Below, one piece after another: positions 24,158 through 38,204 of a DNA stretch of 64,000 bases. The notes beneath the pieces are model-generated. The model worked only from the letters and a program-made list of their open reading frames with translations. It was not told where the DNA came from and made no database searches. This DNA comes from Casuarina equisetifolia (lineage: Eukaryota; Streptophyta; Magnoliopsida; Fagales; Casuarinaceae): positions 2,239,501-2,303,500 of the forward strand of contig CM052361.1 of NCBI GenBank assembly GCA_028551475.1, given 5' to 3'. A program made the position numbers and the translations under genes. Position 1 is the stretch's first letter; each line of letters begins with the position of its first letter.

Positions 24158-26512
24158 TGACATTGACATGACCTTCTCCCCTCCCATCCAGAAATAAGTA
24201 CAAGGAAGCAAAGAAAATAAAGGATCCAAAGGGACGAAACAGGTGTATCTTTGTCTAGTATTCACCTTTTTCTTTCCGTCCATATAGAGGTAAGTATACT
24301 CTATGGCTCAACCCAAGGATAAGAGAACTGAAACCCCATTTTTCCAGACTTTCCTTTATGCTTTGTGTACGGTTTACAAATTTGAGGCTAGAAAAATGAT
24401 ATACTCCATTGAATCTATGCATTAAATGATCAAAAACAAATGGTACTCGATCAAAAACAAATGCTCTTATTATTTTTCACTGTTCAAGTCTCTCGGTGTT
24501 TATCTATAATTAGCAGGCAAAGAACCTGTTATGAACTGGGAACTCATTAAACTTTTATTGTTGGAAGTGAAAGAAGTTCTTCATGTATCTATAGACATAT
24601 GGAAGAGTACATCTTCAATTAGGAATCTAGTACTACCTGTTCTTCGGCCTTATATCCCCCACCCTTATTGTACTCAAGTTGTCATCCTATTTATGAGGCT
24701 GGAATGACATATTAAAGGAAATAAACACGTAAGAAATGATTCAGGGTGCATTTATATTTTGATGCGTTGTAAACTATGGGCTTAAATTCACCCCATTTTT
24801 CGTAGAACTTGTTTTAAATTTCCCAGGAACTTTGCCATCTGAACTTCTAATCCCAATCCATCTGCTTAAAGATTCTGACTCAATTGATAAACGCTCTCAA
24901 TCGAGTTGAGAGAGATCCTTACTGGGTAAGTGGCTTATTCTCTCTCGAAGAAAAGTATATAACTGTACCTAGTGTATCCTAGACAAAAAATACACTGCAA
25001 AGCAAAGAAAAGCCTCCAAGAGGGGAGAGGAAACTGAAGAATCTCTGAGCCAACCCGGCTTCTAACTCTAAAGGACACCGTGCAGCAGGAAGTCACTTTT
25101 TGGTAGCAAAGAGCTTGGCGTTATGCCGCTTTCGGTGAACAAAAGACATTCCTGCAAAAAAGCTTTCACTCACTATAGATGAGTGAGATATTCATGGATA
25201 GCATTTCTAATAAACATGCAATCAACGGGTTTGAATTGACTTGCTGCATTACTTTTCATCAACCCTTCCCAGGAAAGTTATAACCAGAATCCCTCATTGG
25301 CTCCTTCGTGGAAAATGGCTCCTTGCAGCCCTTTTTCAATCTTCCCTTCTTTTTCACCTCTTCTCTCGTCCACCATCCCCGCCTCCTCCACTTTAACTTT
25401 TTGTCCATATTGCCATTTTTTCCTCATGCCTTAATCTGGCATTCTTTCACTTGAATCTATCCCATTTCTTGATCCTTACTCCATGCCTTGATTCATCACT
25501 CCCCTCCTTCCCTCATACTGTCAATCGTCCTGTCGTGATCATTGCCCTCTTTTGTTCGGCGGTAATAAATTACTATTTTTGCGTCGACCCCTTTTACTTT
25601 TTCATTTGTCTTCCTTTTTCTGTCCCCAGCTTTTGCATTTGAGATGCCACGATATCCGCTACCCAAATCTTCAACGGATTAGGGTACATTCGACTCATGA
25701 TGTCTCGACAACGTTGCTCTTTCCTTACCACGACTCAAGACTCGAGAGGATCATGCTGTCCTATCTGTCCCAGCCAACAGTTTATTATGACCACTGTTGT
25801 CTCCAATGGTGGGTTCCTTTCCAAGTGATTACTGCTCTTTAACTGTTAGGTTTCTCTAGGCTTTTCTATTAGATTAGCCATTTGGTGCATATTAGTTGTA
25901 TCTTGTTTTATTGGCTTGTTTCTAGTCAGTTCAAGGTAGTGGGGAGTTTTACCCGTTGTACATTTCATTGTAATTAATGACTGATCTAATTTAAGGCAAA
26001 AAGACAGCAAGCCATAGATTTAGTACGTAAAAGGGCAATTCCAGATCAACAGTAATTGCTCTAATCTTACGCAAGCCTTAAACACCTATAAGAATTTCTG
26101 CAGGGGTTGCTAGTTACTAAACCATAAGGAAGTGAAAAGACCGTGCGTGCTTGCTAAAGTCCTCACTAGTACCAAGCCCAAGAGCAGTTAAAGGGGCCTC
26201 AATCCCCTGGAACTCCCGTTTTTAATCGATTGGATTTGGACCCAACAGGACCGTATGGACTAGCTACCATCTATGCAGGAACGCCACAAAATGCTTCAAC
26301 ATAGACGTCTTCAGATTCCACGAGAAAGCTTGGAGGTTCCCTCTCCTTTTCATCGTCTTGGGGAGAACAAGAAAGAAAAAGGATAAATATGCTATACTCA
26401 GATGCAAAATCAGTGTTTTCTAGCTGCAATCTGTCTCTTGGCTCTGATATTTGTACTTTCTACTGGAACTTTATTGGCTATCCTCTAGGAGACAACAAGA
26501 GGAACCCCATGA

Positions 26513-26752
26513 TAACCTACTTCCCAAAAGGGAAACCAGAACAATAAGATCCCAATAATCTTCATGATGGAAGCAACCTGCTTCATAAAATAAGAAACAA
26601 GCACAATGAGATCCCATAATCTTCATGATGGACGCTACCTACTTCCTAAAAGAGAAAAACAGAACAATGAGAACCCATAATCTTCTTGATGGAGGCTACC
26701 AACTTCCTAAAAAAGGAAATCAGAACTATGAGAACCCATAATCTTCATTTTG
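26513..26752. repeat. Tandem array, four units of about 61 bp
   Basis: The units share 'CTACTTCC(T/C)(A/)AAAA', 'CAGAACAATGAGA(T/A)CCCATAATC' (split here for length) and 'TTCATGATGGA'. They are moderately diverged. No gene is seen around them. Confidence 0.85.
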
Positions 26753-29483
26753 GTGTTGGGTCCCCCAAACATCCAATTGAAGCTTCTATTATAGCTCTCC
26801 CCTCTTTTTTCATGCTCTTTAATTATTTGTTAACCTTTCTACCTTTTCATTTGGATACACCAACTAAAGCTTTTACATCTGCAGGTTTTCGTTTGGTAAC
26901 AAAAACTGCATCTAAGATTGTTGTTATCCACTATGGAAGAACTTATTTGGCAACTAAAACTTGTATCTTAGCAGTCTAGAATACCAAATTTGCTATCAGC
27001 CTATGTGTGAAGATGAAATTATTGTTTCTGTTTTAGGTATACACGGAGGACTGCCTCCTGCTGGACTTATTTTGCAGACTGTACCAGAAGGTTATGGCTC
27101 TACTTTTCCTTCGGTCTTGAAATGGTCATCATGATTTTTGTTTCTTCTTCTTGTGTCTAACATAACCGGTTTATGGACCATGGTTGTTTCATACTAGAGC
27201 CATTGAGACTTTTGAGTTCTTCCATCAATGTAGAAGGAAATTAACATTGTAAAACCTCCGAGGCATCCTTATTTTGTCCCATAGGAATCCCTCTGCAACC
27301 CCCATCAATTTTCGGGTCCTTGTCTTTCAGTCCATAACCTGATCTCTAGGAGTTTGGGCTGATCCGGGTCCATGCGATAGACACCTTCACTTTCAAACAA
27401 GCTGGAGTCAACGTAAAGGGTACTGACCAACCGCACCGATCGATGACAATCCCCTTGTTTTGGTCAGGGTCTTGGCTTTGAAACTTCCATGGACCTGACC
27501 AGATGTTAATAAATTCAAGATAGAATTTTACGTCATTTTGAAATGGTTATTTCCTCTTCGGTCAAAACAAAGAATTGTCATTTTCCTATATACCGACAGA
27601 TGGACGGCAATGCTGACCTATTTTGGTTCCTTCCGTTATCATAGAGCACTAAGAAGACATACATATGTGCATCTTCCTTATTTGTCCACCTAATAAATTT
27701 TGATTGTGAAAGAACAACAACTCTACATATAAGAAGTACAATAGGTTAATTAATTGGCAATAACAAATAGAATTTTGACACACCCACTCACTCTGGATGT
27801 AGAAAAACACTTTCTACAAGAATCTAATGCATTAGCAAAGAAATGTATTACTAATTACTTAAATTCTAATATGAGTTAAAGAGTTTATTTATTCACTTAA
27901 ACTTAACTTAAAAAAAAAAGAGCACAATATATCATTATATCAATATATCAGTAATGCATATCCACATGCTGCATGTGGCGTGATCACAAGCTCATGTCCG
28001 TGGGACACGTGGTTGTGTCTTTAGATGATAGTCACCGTTGATAGGACTTGCAATGACAAAATCCAGTATATAGTTTTCTCCTGCGTGGACGAATCCCGAG
28101 GGATTTTTTAGTTCCTCTTCAGTTGAGTTGGATCCATAAGGCCATACCTGTTAAAGTACCCACCATATTATTCTTTGGAATTATGAGGATTAAGGGTTGC
28201 AGGATTGCAGGTTGACATACAGAGTAATTGTAAAAATCAGTGCTAAAATTATTGGAAGGCTTTATTGAAAGAGAAAAAGAAAAGCAGGGAAGAAGGAGGA
28301 GGAGGAGGTGGACCGCATGAACCTCTGACCCAAGACAGCTTCGCACCCATAACTTCACTGTCTTCACCATGTAATCGCACTAAATGATGTCTAAGACTTC
28401 GGCACCTTCGCGGTGAGATATTGACTTTTTCTATCACTTAGGTAGCCTATGTTGGGTAGGTCCCTTATTCCATTAACTTCTGATACAGGCAGAGGGGGCA
28501 AGTATTTAATAGACCCTTCAATACCACAGCTAGTGAAAAAGGAGAGCTTTTCATTTTTCTCCATTTTAATATTTAGTGGCCAATTGGTGTTTGTATTCAT
28601 GAGGGGCTTATGTTTTCTCTCACGACTTTACAGTGTGGCTTACTTGCCTGGACCAAAGAGAAAAAAAGAAATTCTACAAAACTTTCACATGTGGAGTTTA
28701 GCCAATCTACACAGTTCCGGGGGAAAATGGTAAAAGAATTTAGAGAGAAAATCTCAAGAATGCCTAAGAGTATCCTGTGATCTAAGCTATGACAATTAAT
28801 TTCTAGTATTGGAAATCAAAAGTCAACTCCAGAAGTCTGCAGATTTGTTTATCAACTCACCCAACCAAAAATACAGTAAAAATCAATCTCTAATCACTTA
28901 ACTCTACAATACAAAACATTGGGAAGACTTGTAGCTGGATTTAGTTTTTATAAACTTGATAAAGAGTCTTAAACAGGCACTACCAGCGTTAAAGCTTTGA
29001 GGGAAGGAGTTTAGTTGATTTAGCAAGCTGTTTAGTTACCTGCTTTCTTCATTTTTGGAATGCATAAATTACGTTAGGAATCAATTCATTTAGTTTCTTA
29101 ATATTGCATCCTATGAAGAGACGTGCATATGTTCATACAGCCAAGGTCCTCGCAAAGAGAAGCAGATAGAGAAGTAATGAAAGATAGATCCGTTTCAAGC
29201 CTTTACTCCATTAGCCAAAGTACATAACTGTAATGAACTTAAGATAACTTAAATTAAATTCTAGTTTGGAACATATAATTATGATTTTACATATAAATCA
29301 TCTCACTGGGAACAGATACATGAAATTTATTCTCGATGAAGACACTTGACACAATAATGTGAAATTTACACTTCTGTTCTAGTACTACTTGGGAAAACAG
29401 GCCCTGCGCCAAGATAACTTTGAAATTCAGTCACTTCAGTATCTAGATCAAAAAAGAACCTTCAAGACCCAAAAACAACCATA

Positions 29484-30894
29484 TTAGAAAAAATTAGCAT
29501 GGTCATCTAACGTGATATCAGCAAGAAAATCCTTCCCCTGGTTAGCACCTTCATCGAACAACCACTTCTCAAGCAATGACAATGGCATTTGGGCACTGGA
29601 ATCCGGCTTGCTTTCACCTTGGAAAAGACTTGCCTCGGGTGACATAGACTGTGAAGTATCAGAATACGAAGAGTCGAAGGACTCAAACCCGAACAGAGAT
29701 TCAAATGTCTCGGATATTTCAAGGCCATTGTCGTTTGCCTTACTTGGGGTTCCCGCACTGGATACAGAATCTGTGCCACTTGTGTTGTTTAGGGAATTTT
29801 GAGTCATGGCTGAGTTTGTTTCAGCTTGCGTTGGGGAATTTCTCATCCAACCTTTCAGCAACCGGGCTATGTTTTCAGTGCTTGAAGCATAGGTTGATGA
29901 TGAAGTAGGAACTGTGCTAGAGATGCACCCATTAGAGGGCTTTAATTCAGACAAGCAGGTTGGTTTCTCTGGGGACAGAGCCTCGCAAAGAGCTTGCTTG
30001 GCCATGTGGATGTCAGTTTGGAGCCTTCTCTCCCACTGACCCCTGGGCATTGGTTGTGAAGCTGAAAACCCCTCTCTGGTATGGCTTTCGGGGCTTGTTT
30101 GAAGCTTCTTCAGTTTCTTCTTTAAATGGGTATTCCAATAGTTTTTGATGTCATTGTCTGTTCTTTGAGGGAGATATGATGCTATTGCTGCCCATCTGCA
30201 ACATAATCAATCGATGTACCAACAAGTTGAGTAAATAACTCAAATCGCTTTCCCAATAAAGAATCAATATTTGTTCTTAAGCCAGATGAACACTGATACA
30301 ATACAACTCCTTTTCCTTCTTAAGCCAGAATAAAGTCACATATTTATTTAAAAAATAACAAAAAGACAAGATTCTATAGAGAGGAGAGAGACTTACCTAT
30401 TTCCCAAAAGAGCTTGAAGGTGGATTATCATCTTCTCCTCGTTGTCTGTAAAGTTACCACGTTTGATCCCTGGCCTGAGGTAATTAGTCCATCTAAGTCT
30501 GCAACTCTTACTACATCGAAGCAACCCTGAAAACCCCGATGGAAGAGATAAAATTTATTAAGATTGGTCATAAAACCGAAAACAACTGCAAAGAAACACA
30601 GAAAGCCATCACAAATCGACCATAAACTTCTCCAATATGTCCCAAAAAAAAGAAAAAAGTATAAAACGCATCTTTTATGTTCATTACCAAATCAGCAAAC
30701 CCCACGAAAACCGTATATGTCCAATATCCGTTGCTTAAAAATAGAAAGAAAGAGATCTAACCTGTGTTGGTCGGAACAGCCCTCCAATTTCCGGGACCAT
30801 GTTCCTGAATGTAAGAAACTAACAAGATATCTTCTTCAGGAGTCCATGGTCCTTTCTTGACCCCGTCTTTGTCGCAACAAGGAGGCCTACCCAT
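29484..30894 (-). CDS. R2R3-MYB transcription factor, subgroup 1 (MYB31/MYB306-like)
   Basis: Three exons on the minus strand: 30762-30894 (133 nt), 30397-30526 (130 nt) and 29484-30195 (712 nt), with GT-AG introns, giving 324 residues. The 133/130-nt first exons are the classic R2R3-MYB arrangement. The start is [10 protein letters not shown]2 carries W17, W37 and W57; R3 carries F70, W89 and W108; the DNA-recognition stretch [12 protein letters not shown] is present. Subgroup 1 features follow: [14 protein letters not shown] (here [10 protein letters not shown]), [18 protein letters not shown], and an acidic C-terminus with [11 protein letters not shown]. Subgroup 1 (MYB30, 31, 60, 94, 96) controls cuticular wax, stomatal and drought/ABA or defence responses; the exact role here is inferred. 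Residue 10 is Asp where family members usually have Ile. A CTATTTAT run near 31044 could be its TATA box. Confidence 0.95.
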
Positions 30895-33800
30895 TTCACC
30901 CCGTTTCCTTCTCTCTGCAAGTCTCCTAAATTTCTTCAGATGCTCAACTGCTCGGTCTTCTACCTCTCCAGAAGCTCTTTACGCGTTTTCTACGCTAAGC
31001 TAAGCTAAGACAAGCGTCCAAGAGCAGGGCTTCTTGGTCCGCATAAATAGAAAATGAGGATGGGAGGGGTTGGTGAGAACGCTGACCTGAAAGGAGCAAA
31101 AAGGCAGCCCAGGAGTCAAAAGCTGAGAGCACGAGCATTAATTGGAGAGCAAGCCAAAGTCAGCTGGGACAATACCTCTTCCGCCTCACAAAACCGCGTG
31201 GCATTCAATGTGGCTGCACTGAGTGGAAACCCTAAAACCTGCTTTCAGTCTAAACTCCACATGGCAAGAATAATGGCCAAAAGCTGACTCGTGAATTCCA
31301 AAACCCTTCCAGTAACTTCCTTCAAGCCTTCGCAATAAAGCCAATAAAAAGAGGAAAAGACGAAGGTCTTCGCAAGGAAAGGCCATGAAGAAGTAAACTG
31401 GAATTTATTGCTCTTCTCCAGTCATGCAACGCAACAAGTAAATGGTCATTAATGGTGATGAACGTGATACTACGAGCTCCGCGTCTTGATCATTTATGAA
31501 AAAGGGAAAAAAATGAAAAAAAGAAGAAAAGATGGGATTGAGGAAAGTTTAAAATATGGTTTCTCAATACGTTTTCCATATCATAAAATAAGGGATTCAA
31601 CACTCTACATATAAAAGTTCATTTTTTTTAATTTTTTAATTTTTATTTACACATGCACCTAACTGACCAGATGACTTATTTTCTTCTTTAAAATGACTCT
31701 ATAAGAGAAGAAAATATTTCTACACATAAAAGTGCAATAGGTCAATGTATTTGATAATATGGCATACATATTGAATTTCAACACAAAAAATGTTCATTTC
31801 AATTAATAGATAAAATGGCTAGTAGTGTAATTGCCTCCACTGTTAAGTTACATGATTGAACTTGTGCTTGGACAATTAGGATCTGTTAGGTGCATGCGTG
31901 ACCAATTAAGAGGCTTAACACATTGGAAAATCTGACTTGTCCGTCATGCAAGGCTGCTGCATGGATGGGGACGGTAGATAGATCGTTCAATGGACCTATC
32001 ATAAAAGTCAAGAGTTTCAATTCTGAATCTACTTGGCAAGTGACTAGCGGCCACTTGATTGACCACTTAGTTAGAAAAATATTCAAACGAATTCTTCATG
32101 TCGGTTTTACTAAAAGCACTTGTTGATGAGACTTCTTGAAAATGGAAAGCAATGTTTCTTCCCGAGAATTCTTTTTTTTTTTTTTTTTGCTTTTTATTTC
32201 CTGAGCAAATAAAAACAAAACAAAGGAAAAGAACTGGGTAAAGGGCGTCTGGGTTAGTAGGGGCTCAGCAAAGAATATACCGGAATAGATTATCTTTCAA
32301 CGAGGAGAATAAATACACCCATCTAAATCAACTGATGCATAATGATTTGACACTATGGTAGATTTTTTCTGACCATTTCAAGCTGAAACCTTTTCCAGAA
32401 GAAACCAGAAACCATTTATGATAGGACTATTATCACTTGTCACATTGATGTTGATTAAATGTAGCATTGATAATAAGTCAATGACAATTATGGTACCCGA
32501 TCCAAGTTTGCATGTTTGGTAGAAGCATTAAGTATGGCTTCTCTTAGCCAACTTGGTTTTAGGCCAATTTTTTCTCTCCTTAGATAAAAAAGGAAGAAAT
32601 CCAGATTGGCATGGCGTACCGCTGCAATTAGAGAGACTAATTCTTGGTTAGTCACCTCAAAATACTTTGGCAGCGGTTTGGATTTGCATAAGCTCCATAT
32701 GTTCATGTGCTCTCTGTGGGTCTTTTCGGTTTTTAAAAAGTCTAATAGCTGGAGGGCTGCCCGAATTGTTCACGAAGAGTAAATTTAAACTGTAAGGAGG
32801 AAATAAGCTCAAGTAAGCTTATGATCGAGCACTTTTTTTGCCAATACTTTTGTTTTTTATACATATACCCATATACATATTCGGTGTATAATTTGGGATA
32901 AGAGATTTTAGACAATATCTACTCTAAATTGAGTTAAATGCTTGTTGACTTTATTGATCCTTTGAGACATCAACACCAATTGCTTGATATTTATAATTTT
33001 TTAACCTGTCCTCTTGTACTTGAAATATTAATATCCCTTCTTTTATTTGTGTAATCTAAAAAAAGTGAAGTTTTGAAAATTTATGTCTTCTTACTGGCAA
33101 GAGAATACTATGATGGCATCCTATCAAAGAGTTTGACTTTCTAAACATCGATTAATTTAGCGTCGTTTGGTTTTTCTAAGCAGAAATTAAGACTTCCATT
33201 AAATTCTTCCAACGCCGTTGTCCCTGTATTTATAAATTGACGAGAAACAATGCATGAAGGAGAAATTAACCTTGAAGGATTACTTATTCAAACTAGAAAC
33301 CTACTTACTTACATGCTGCCATTATATTTACTTGCATTTTCTCTCGGCATGCAAACCATGTGTTACGTACCTTCCAGACTAAGTCTTCTAACACAATGAT
33401 TGAGACACGCCACGATGCTGCCCGCTACTTTCAGCTAATCTCAGTATGAAAGTGTGACAGAAACAATAGAGGACAGATCTTTTTAACGCTCTAGCTAGGC
33501 CGGCTACGGGGTCTTGGTCCATCGTTAATCTCTTTCATCGGTTATGGAATGATAGCTTAAACACGAAACTTGGACTTTCACAAACGAAGCAGCTTAATTA
33601 ATAGCCCATGCGGTCCCCTAGGTGGAATTGAAGGCAATTTAAGGGAGAAGATGCATCCAACGAGTTAGATTTTCCTTAAGGCTCTCAAATGACGTAAGAT
33701 TTAAGTAATTGAAAGAGAAATCTCTTTTAGTAAATGCTGGCCAGCTCGTCGACTATCAATGGCGGCCTTTTAATTGGAGCTGCGTCTCTTTTCACTCGAG

Positions 33801-34020
33801 AAAGAGGCTTGAGACTCAGTCATAAAAGGTGTGAAAGGTTGAAAAATGGGTTCTTCTGTCGTCTATCGTTAAAGAGAAAAGATGATCATCAGCAACGAGT
33901 AGAAGACCTTGTGTGACCCAGAATCGGAATGATGGAAATGTAGACGGAAGGAAGACATAAGAGAGTGGAAAAAGGATTAGACGCTGGGAATAGGAAGAAA
34001 ACTAGTAAGTTTAAAGAGCA
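30895..34020. other. MYB promoter region and intergenic DNA
   Basis: Upstream of the MYB ATG is a CT-rich leader and a TATA-like CTATTTAT (minus strand, near 31044). Further right no gene is recognised; short ORFs such as 33734-33916 have no family resemblance. Confidence 0.4.
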
Positions 34021-34470
34021 TCAAAGCTTTTCCAATTTGGTAAGGCGAATGACGAAAGAAAACAAAGAGAAATAACTGTGTGAATTTCGGAAAAAAATTA
34101 CAATTCCCATAACTAATTATAACTGTGAGAAATAATTACAATTAAGAATATCTATAATTGTATCATATTTGTTAGAAGATTTAAAACTTTAACCTAAAAG
34201 TTAGTTTAAGAGTTGGATAGATATTTCCTTTATTTACACTTTATCAAAACTTTTTCAATTTGGTAAAGAGAACGATGAAAAAAACAAAGACAAATAACTG
34301 TAAAATTTGAAAAAAAGATATTAAATTTTGGATAGCTAATTGTAATTAAGAGAAATAATTACAATTAAGAATGTTTATAATCGTATCATATTTATTAGAA
34401 GTTTTAAAAAACCAACCCAAAAACTAACTCAAGAGTTAGATAGATATTTTCTTCATTTAAACTTTACCAT
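34021..34470. repeat. Tandem duplication, period about 222 bp
   Basis: Two copies starting at about 34021 and 34243 share 'TTTTTCAATTTGGTAA', 'GAGAAATAATTACAATTAAG' and 'AGAGTT(G/A)GATAGATATTT'. The second copy merges with the 3' LTR of the minus-strand TRIM at 34400-34510, so LTR sequence was duplicated with its flank. Confidence 0.8.
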
Positions 34471-34700
34471 TGGAGATTGTATATTCAATGTGAGATTTTT
34501 ATCTTACACATGCACCTATATGCCAAGTGACATTCAGCTCATATTGAGTAAAATAAATTTAACCTAATCCTTGATACCATGTCAAAAGCCTAAAGTCTAA
34601 TCCTAAAGCTAACTCAAGAGTTAAATGACTATTTTTTTTTTCATTGAAGCTTTACTACTATAAACTGCATATTCAGTATGTGACCTTTGTCTTGCACACA
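34400..34700 (-). mobile_element. TRIM retrotransposon, minus strand
   Basis: 5' LTR at 34580-34700 (minus-strand TGTGTGCAAGAC...TTTTGACA). Primer site TGGTATCAAGGA at 34568-34579 (9 of 12). A 69-bp interior ends GGTGCA. The 3' LTR runs from 34510 down to about 34400 (TGTGTAAGAT...). The LTRs share 'CACAT(A/T)(C/G)TGAATAT' and 'CTCTTGAGTTAG'. It belongs to the same family as the elements at 21.8 and 37.8 kb. The left end is uncertain because it runs into a tandem duplication. Confidence 0.65.
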
Positions 34701-37700
34701 ATGTTTAATTATTAAATTAAAAAATTAATGATAACTTTAAAAAAATCATTTTAGTTCTTTTAATTACAACCTTATCGTTACATTTTTCCCCTGTTAGAAT
34801 TGCGAGTACCCATCTCTTCCACTTGCTTTCACATATCAAATCTACAAACGCATGATACATAAATTAGTCGCTTGTGAAATTTATGCAGTTGAAGTGGAAG
34901 CAAAGGATGGAACGCGTACTGAATTATTAGAAGTTTTCAACGCAATGGCATGTGCATCATTGAATTTGTTGTCATCTCCAACAAGGTACAAATTGACACC
35001 TATGATGCATAAAGGAACTGCTAGCATAAAAGGACGAAGAATCTGCTCCAAAAAGTTGGTGATAAAAATCACCATCCAAAAAAAAAATTGAGCTGAGAAA
35101 TTAAAATATTATCAAATGACCTACGTTAATGTCATGCCAATATTAGAAGAATATATTTTGAAAGAGAAAAAGAAAGAATGTAAAGATTTGAGTACCCCAA
35201 CACCTTTAGAAGTTATATCTCTAATTTGATTACTTCAAAAATATAAGCCATCAAAAAGGATTATACCAATCTCTTCTTTTAAATAATTCATGTTGTAAAT
35301 AGTATTGTCCGTGAAAACATTAGATCTTAAAAAACTAATAATAGCTGCACCATTCATCTGCAATCAAATCTTTTTTCTTACATTTTCTTTGACTTTTGGT
35401 TTTTCTTTCCTTTTGGTGTAGTTTGGATTGTTACGTTAATCTTTAATAGATATTTGATAAGTACAATATTTGACTAAAAGGGTAAAAAGGAAATTTAAAA
35501 ACTGTACAATATTGTTACGTTAGAATATTTATTTTTTCTTTAAAATAATTTTTTAAGAGAGAAAATAATTTTAAATGTAAAAAATAACAAATCATATATT
35601 AAATAATGTAAGATATATACGTAGCTCCTGATTTTTGGAGGCCTAGTTAACAAGTTTGACCAAAGCTTTGTGCAGTTCCCAATCCAGAGAAAAAATTAGA
35701 TTGAAAATGTCAAACCGTGAAGAGAAATCAAAGCCTCTCCGGGGGACCGTGACCTTCTGCAAGAACACATGATCGCATTGACTGCTGCAAATGATCGACC
35801 TTAAATGCGTCACATGTATGCCTTGCTTTCTTCGTTATAGCTGTATTTCCTTCGTTCTAGCTGTCCTGCTAATTGCATCCTTTGATCATCAGTAGCCGAC
35901 ATTGTTCTTCCCATATGTCCACAGAGTACCGTCAAAAGGTACTGTGCTTTGTCTCGCCAAATAAACAGTGATGATGAAATTGAAGGAAAAAGGTTCCAAG
36001 TGGGGCGTCAAAACCCTGTTGGAATGCAGCCTTGCTTCTTGATTGAGTTTTTCCTTGCTTTTGTCTTTCTTTTACTCTTCACAAACATATGTAACTACTT
36101 ACTATTTATGATGTCCAACACATGGTCGCATTAACTCCATGAACTGGATGCTTGGAAAACGATGAAAGGCTTATTCATCTCTAAGTTTGTAGTTGGTGAA
36201 AATAATAGTTGTTCTACATTGATAATATATTGATCAAGTATCCTTCTTATATGCAAGAGTATTATTTGTTAGTTATGGAGTTAAAATTAAGAGTAAAGAT
36301 AAAATCATAATTATATTATAGATCCTTAAGTTGTTTGTAAGTATTAAGTTTTGAAAAATATATTGTTTTGTTATTTGATCAGCCATTATATTTATCAAAG
36401 AGAGGGAGAGGTGTTGAAAACGTAAAATTTCCTTGGTGTATGAAACCCCCAAAATACTTTTAAAAAACATTGTTGCTTTTGTAAACTTAATAATGATTTG
36501 TCAATTTACTAATAACCCAGTAAAATTAATCTACATTGGGGCTTCTTTTGTTTACATTAGGTTCGATACTCACTTTCTGTGCCCATATTGTCTTAAAAAA
36601 ATGATAGTATTGATTTTTTTAAGGTTTTAGTAAACCAAAAAAAACACGTCTAGGTTAGTAACCCTAAACATTATCTTCTAATAAAATTTTCTATGATGCT
36701 AGGCAAGCTAATGTTTAAAATTCTATGTTGAACTTTAGGTAAAACCTGGAAGTAGACATTCCCGCTTAGAACGTTACAACCTATGATTCAGCACAGGTTT
36801 ATATAATATTAAAGCTTTGACACATAAGGCAGTGGTTTGACACCCCACTCACTTTGGCTTACTGCAATTTTATTTTCTTCTTTCTTCCCTGGACGTTGAT
36901 AGTAGCAAGCTTTTCAAGAGGTAAACCTATTGTATCTTCATTTAATGGCCGGGGCTACTATGGATGATTCCTAGCAGATCTCCACATTGACATCATTATT
37001 GTTCGTATCTTGTCACCCTGGCATCCCATGTGCCCTTTAATGTTCTGATGAAAGAACACCGCATTGTTCTTCCTTCTCTTTTTCCATTCCTTTCTGTTTC
37101 AATTATGTTCTTCTTCTGCTGCCAATAAGCTTATTGGTTATGATATTGTCGACAGTGTGAAAACAAAGACCCAAATTCGTCCTATAATTAGCTAGCCAAA
37201 GAGGCCAGCTCGGGTCGGCAGTGTAGATATAATCGAAACCCACTTGATACAGATAATCCATATGGTTCGAAATTTCAATATTGTATTTCCTGTTCTTAAC
37301 ATATTGATATATTATATTCATTATATACAAATATTAGGCGATCATTCAGGGATTAGATGACCCTTTAAATCATGAGTTTAGTTTTTAGATTGGATTTTTA
37401 GTATATTTCTAACAAGGTATCTAAATTCAAATTAATTCATTACAATTTTGATTCAACTTTACGGAGCCCTTAAAAATATATCTAGCATACAAGAAGCATC
37501 CATTTCACTATGTTCAACTTCAAACTCTAAGTATTCTTGGTGTTTAGGGGAAAATAGAAACAAAAGTTTCACATTAAAACAACATGATTATTATGTAGTA
37601 TTTAAATATAATAAGTGACATTCCAATTCATGATCCAATTTTTGAATTGAACTTTAAGCATATTTCTAATAAATGTATTTGCCTCATTTATAAGCCTATT

Positions 37701-37837
37701 CTAAAAGGGAAAGTAAGTCTTTTAAAATAATATTAAAGTCAAGGTTTAAGTATAATACCCTTTAACACAAGACAAAGATTATAGTAAGAAGTTTCTCACA
37801 CTTGAGATGATGAGACATATTAAAAATGATATGATAT
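34701..37837. other. Intergenic, no recognised gene
   Basis: A 79-codon ORF at 34852-35091 has a protein-like run (KLVACEIYAVEVEAKDGTRT) but no recognised family and no flanking exons. It may be a gene fragment. The remainder is AT-rich. Confidence 0.35.
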
Positions 37838-38108
37838 TGTGTGTAGAATGAAAGTTCCACATCAAAAACAAAATCTTAAGTTAGGCTTTTGAGCCTTTTA
37901 ACTTGGTATCATAGCATAGATTGAATTCGTTGTATCTTATGCGACCTTAAGCCAAATGTCACTTGACGTGTGAGGGCATGTGTGCAAAATAAAAGTTATA
38001 CACCAAAAGTTAGATCTCTTATTATGAAGCTTAAATAAAAAAAAAGAGAGTATCTTTTCAACACTTAAGTTATCTTTTGCGTTGGGCCTTTAAGCTATCT
38101 AATTAACA
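37838..38108 (+). mobile_element. TRIM retrotransposon
   Basis: The 5' LTR 37838-37903 (TGTGTGTAGAATG..., internally deleted) is followed at once by TGGTATCATAGC (37904-37915; 11 of 12 bases of the Met-tRNA site). A short interior ends GAGGGCA. The 3' LTR 37979 to about 38108 starts TGTGTGCAAAAT and ends TTAACA. No target duplication is seen. Same family as 21.8 and 34.5 kb. Confidence 0.65.
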
Positions 38109-38204
38109 TAAATCTCATATTGATCAAATTATATTGCTTTATAGGAAAAGAGAGGAGAGAATTTTTTTTCTTTTATTTTTTTTTTTATTTTTTTATTTTT
38201 TTTG

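Larger units (their letters stand above)
22250..29483. other. Intergenic downstream of the MYB gene, no recognised gene
   Basis: Holds the tandem arrays at 24.05 and 26.5 kb. Short ORFs at 22308, 23248, 25552, 26686 and 28449 match no family I know. The MYB 3' untranslated region should lie just below 29484. Confidence 0.4.
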
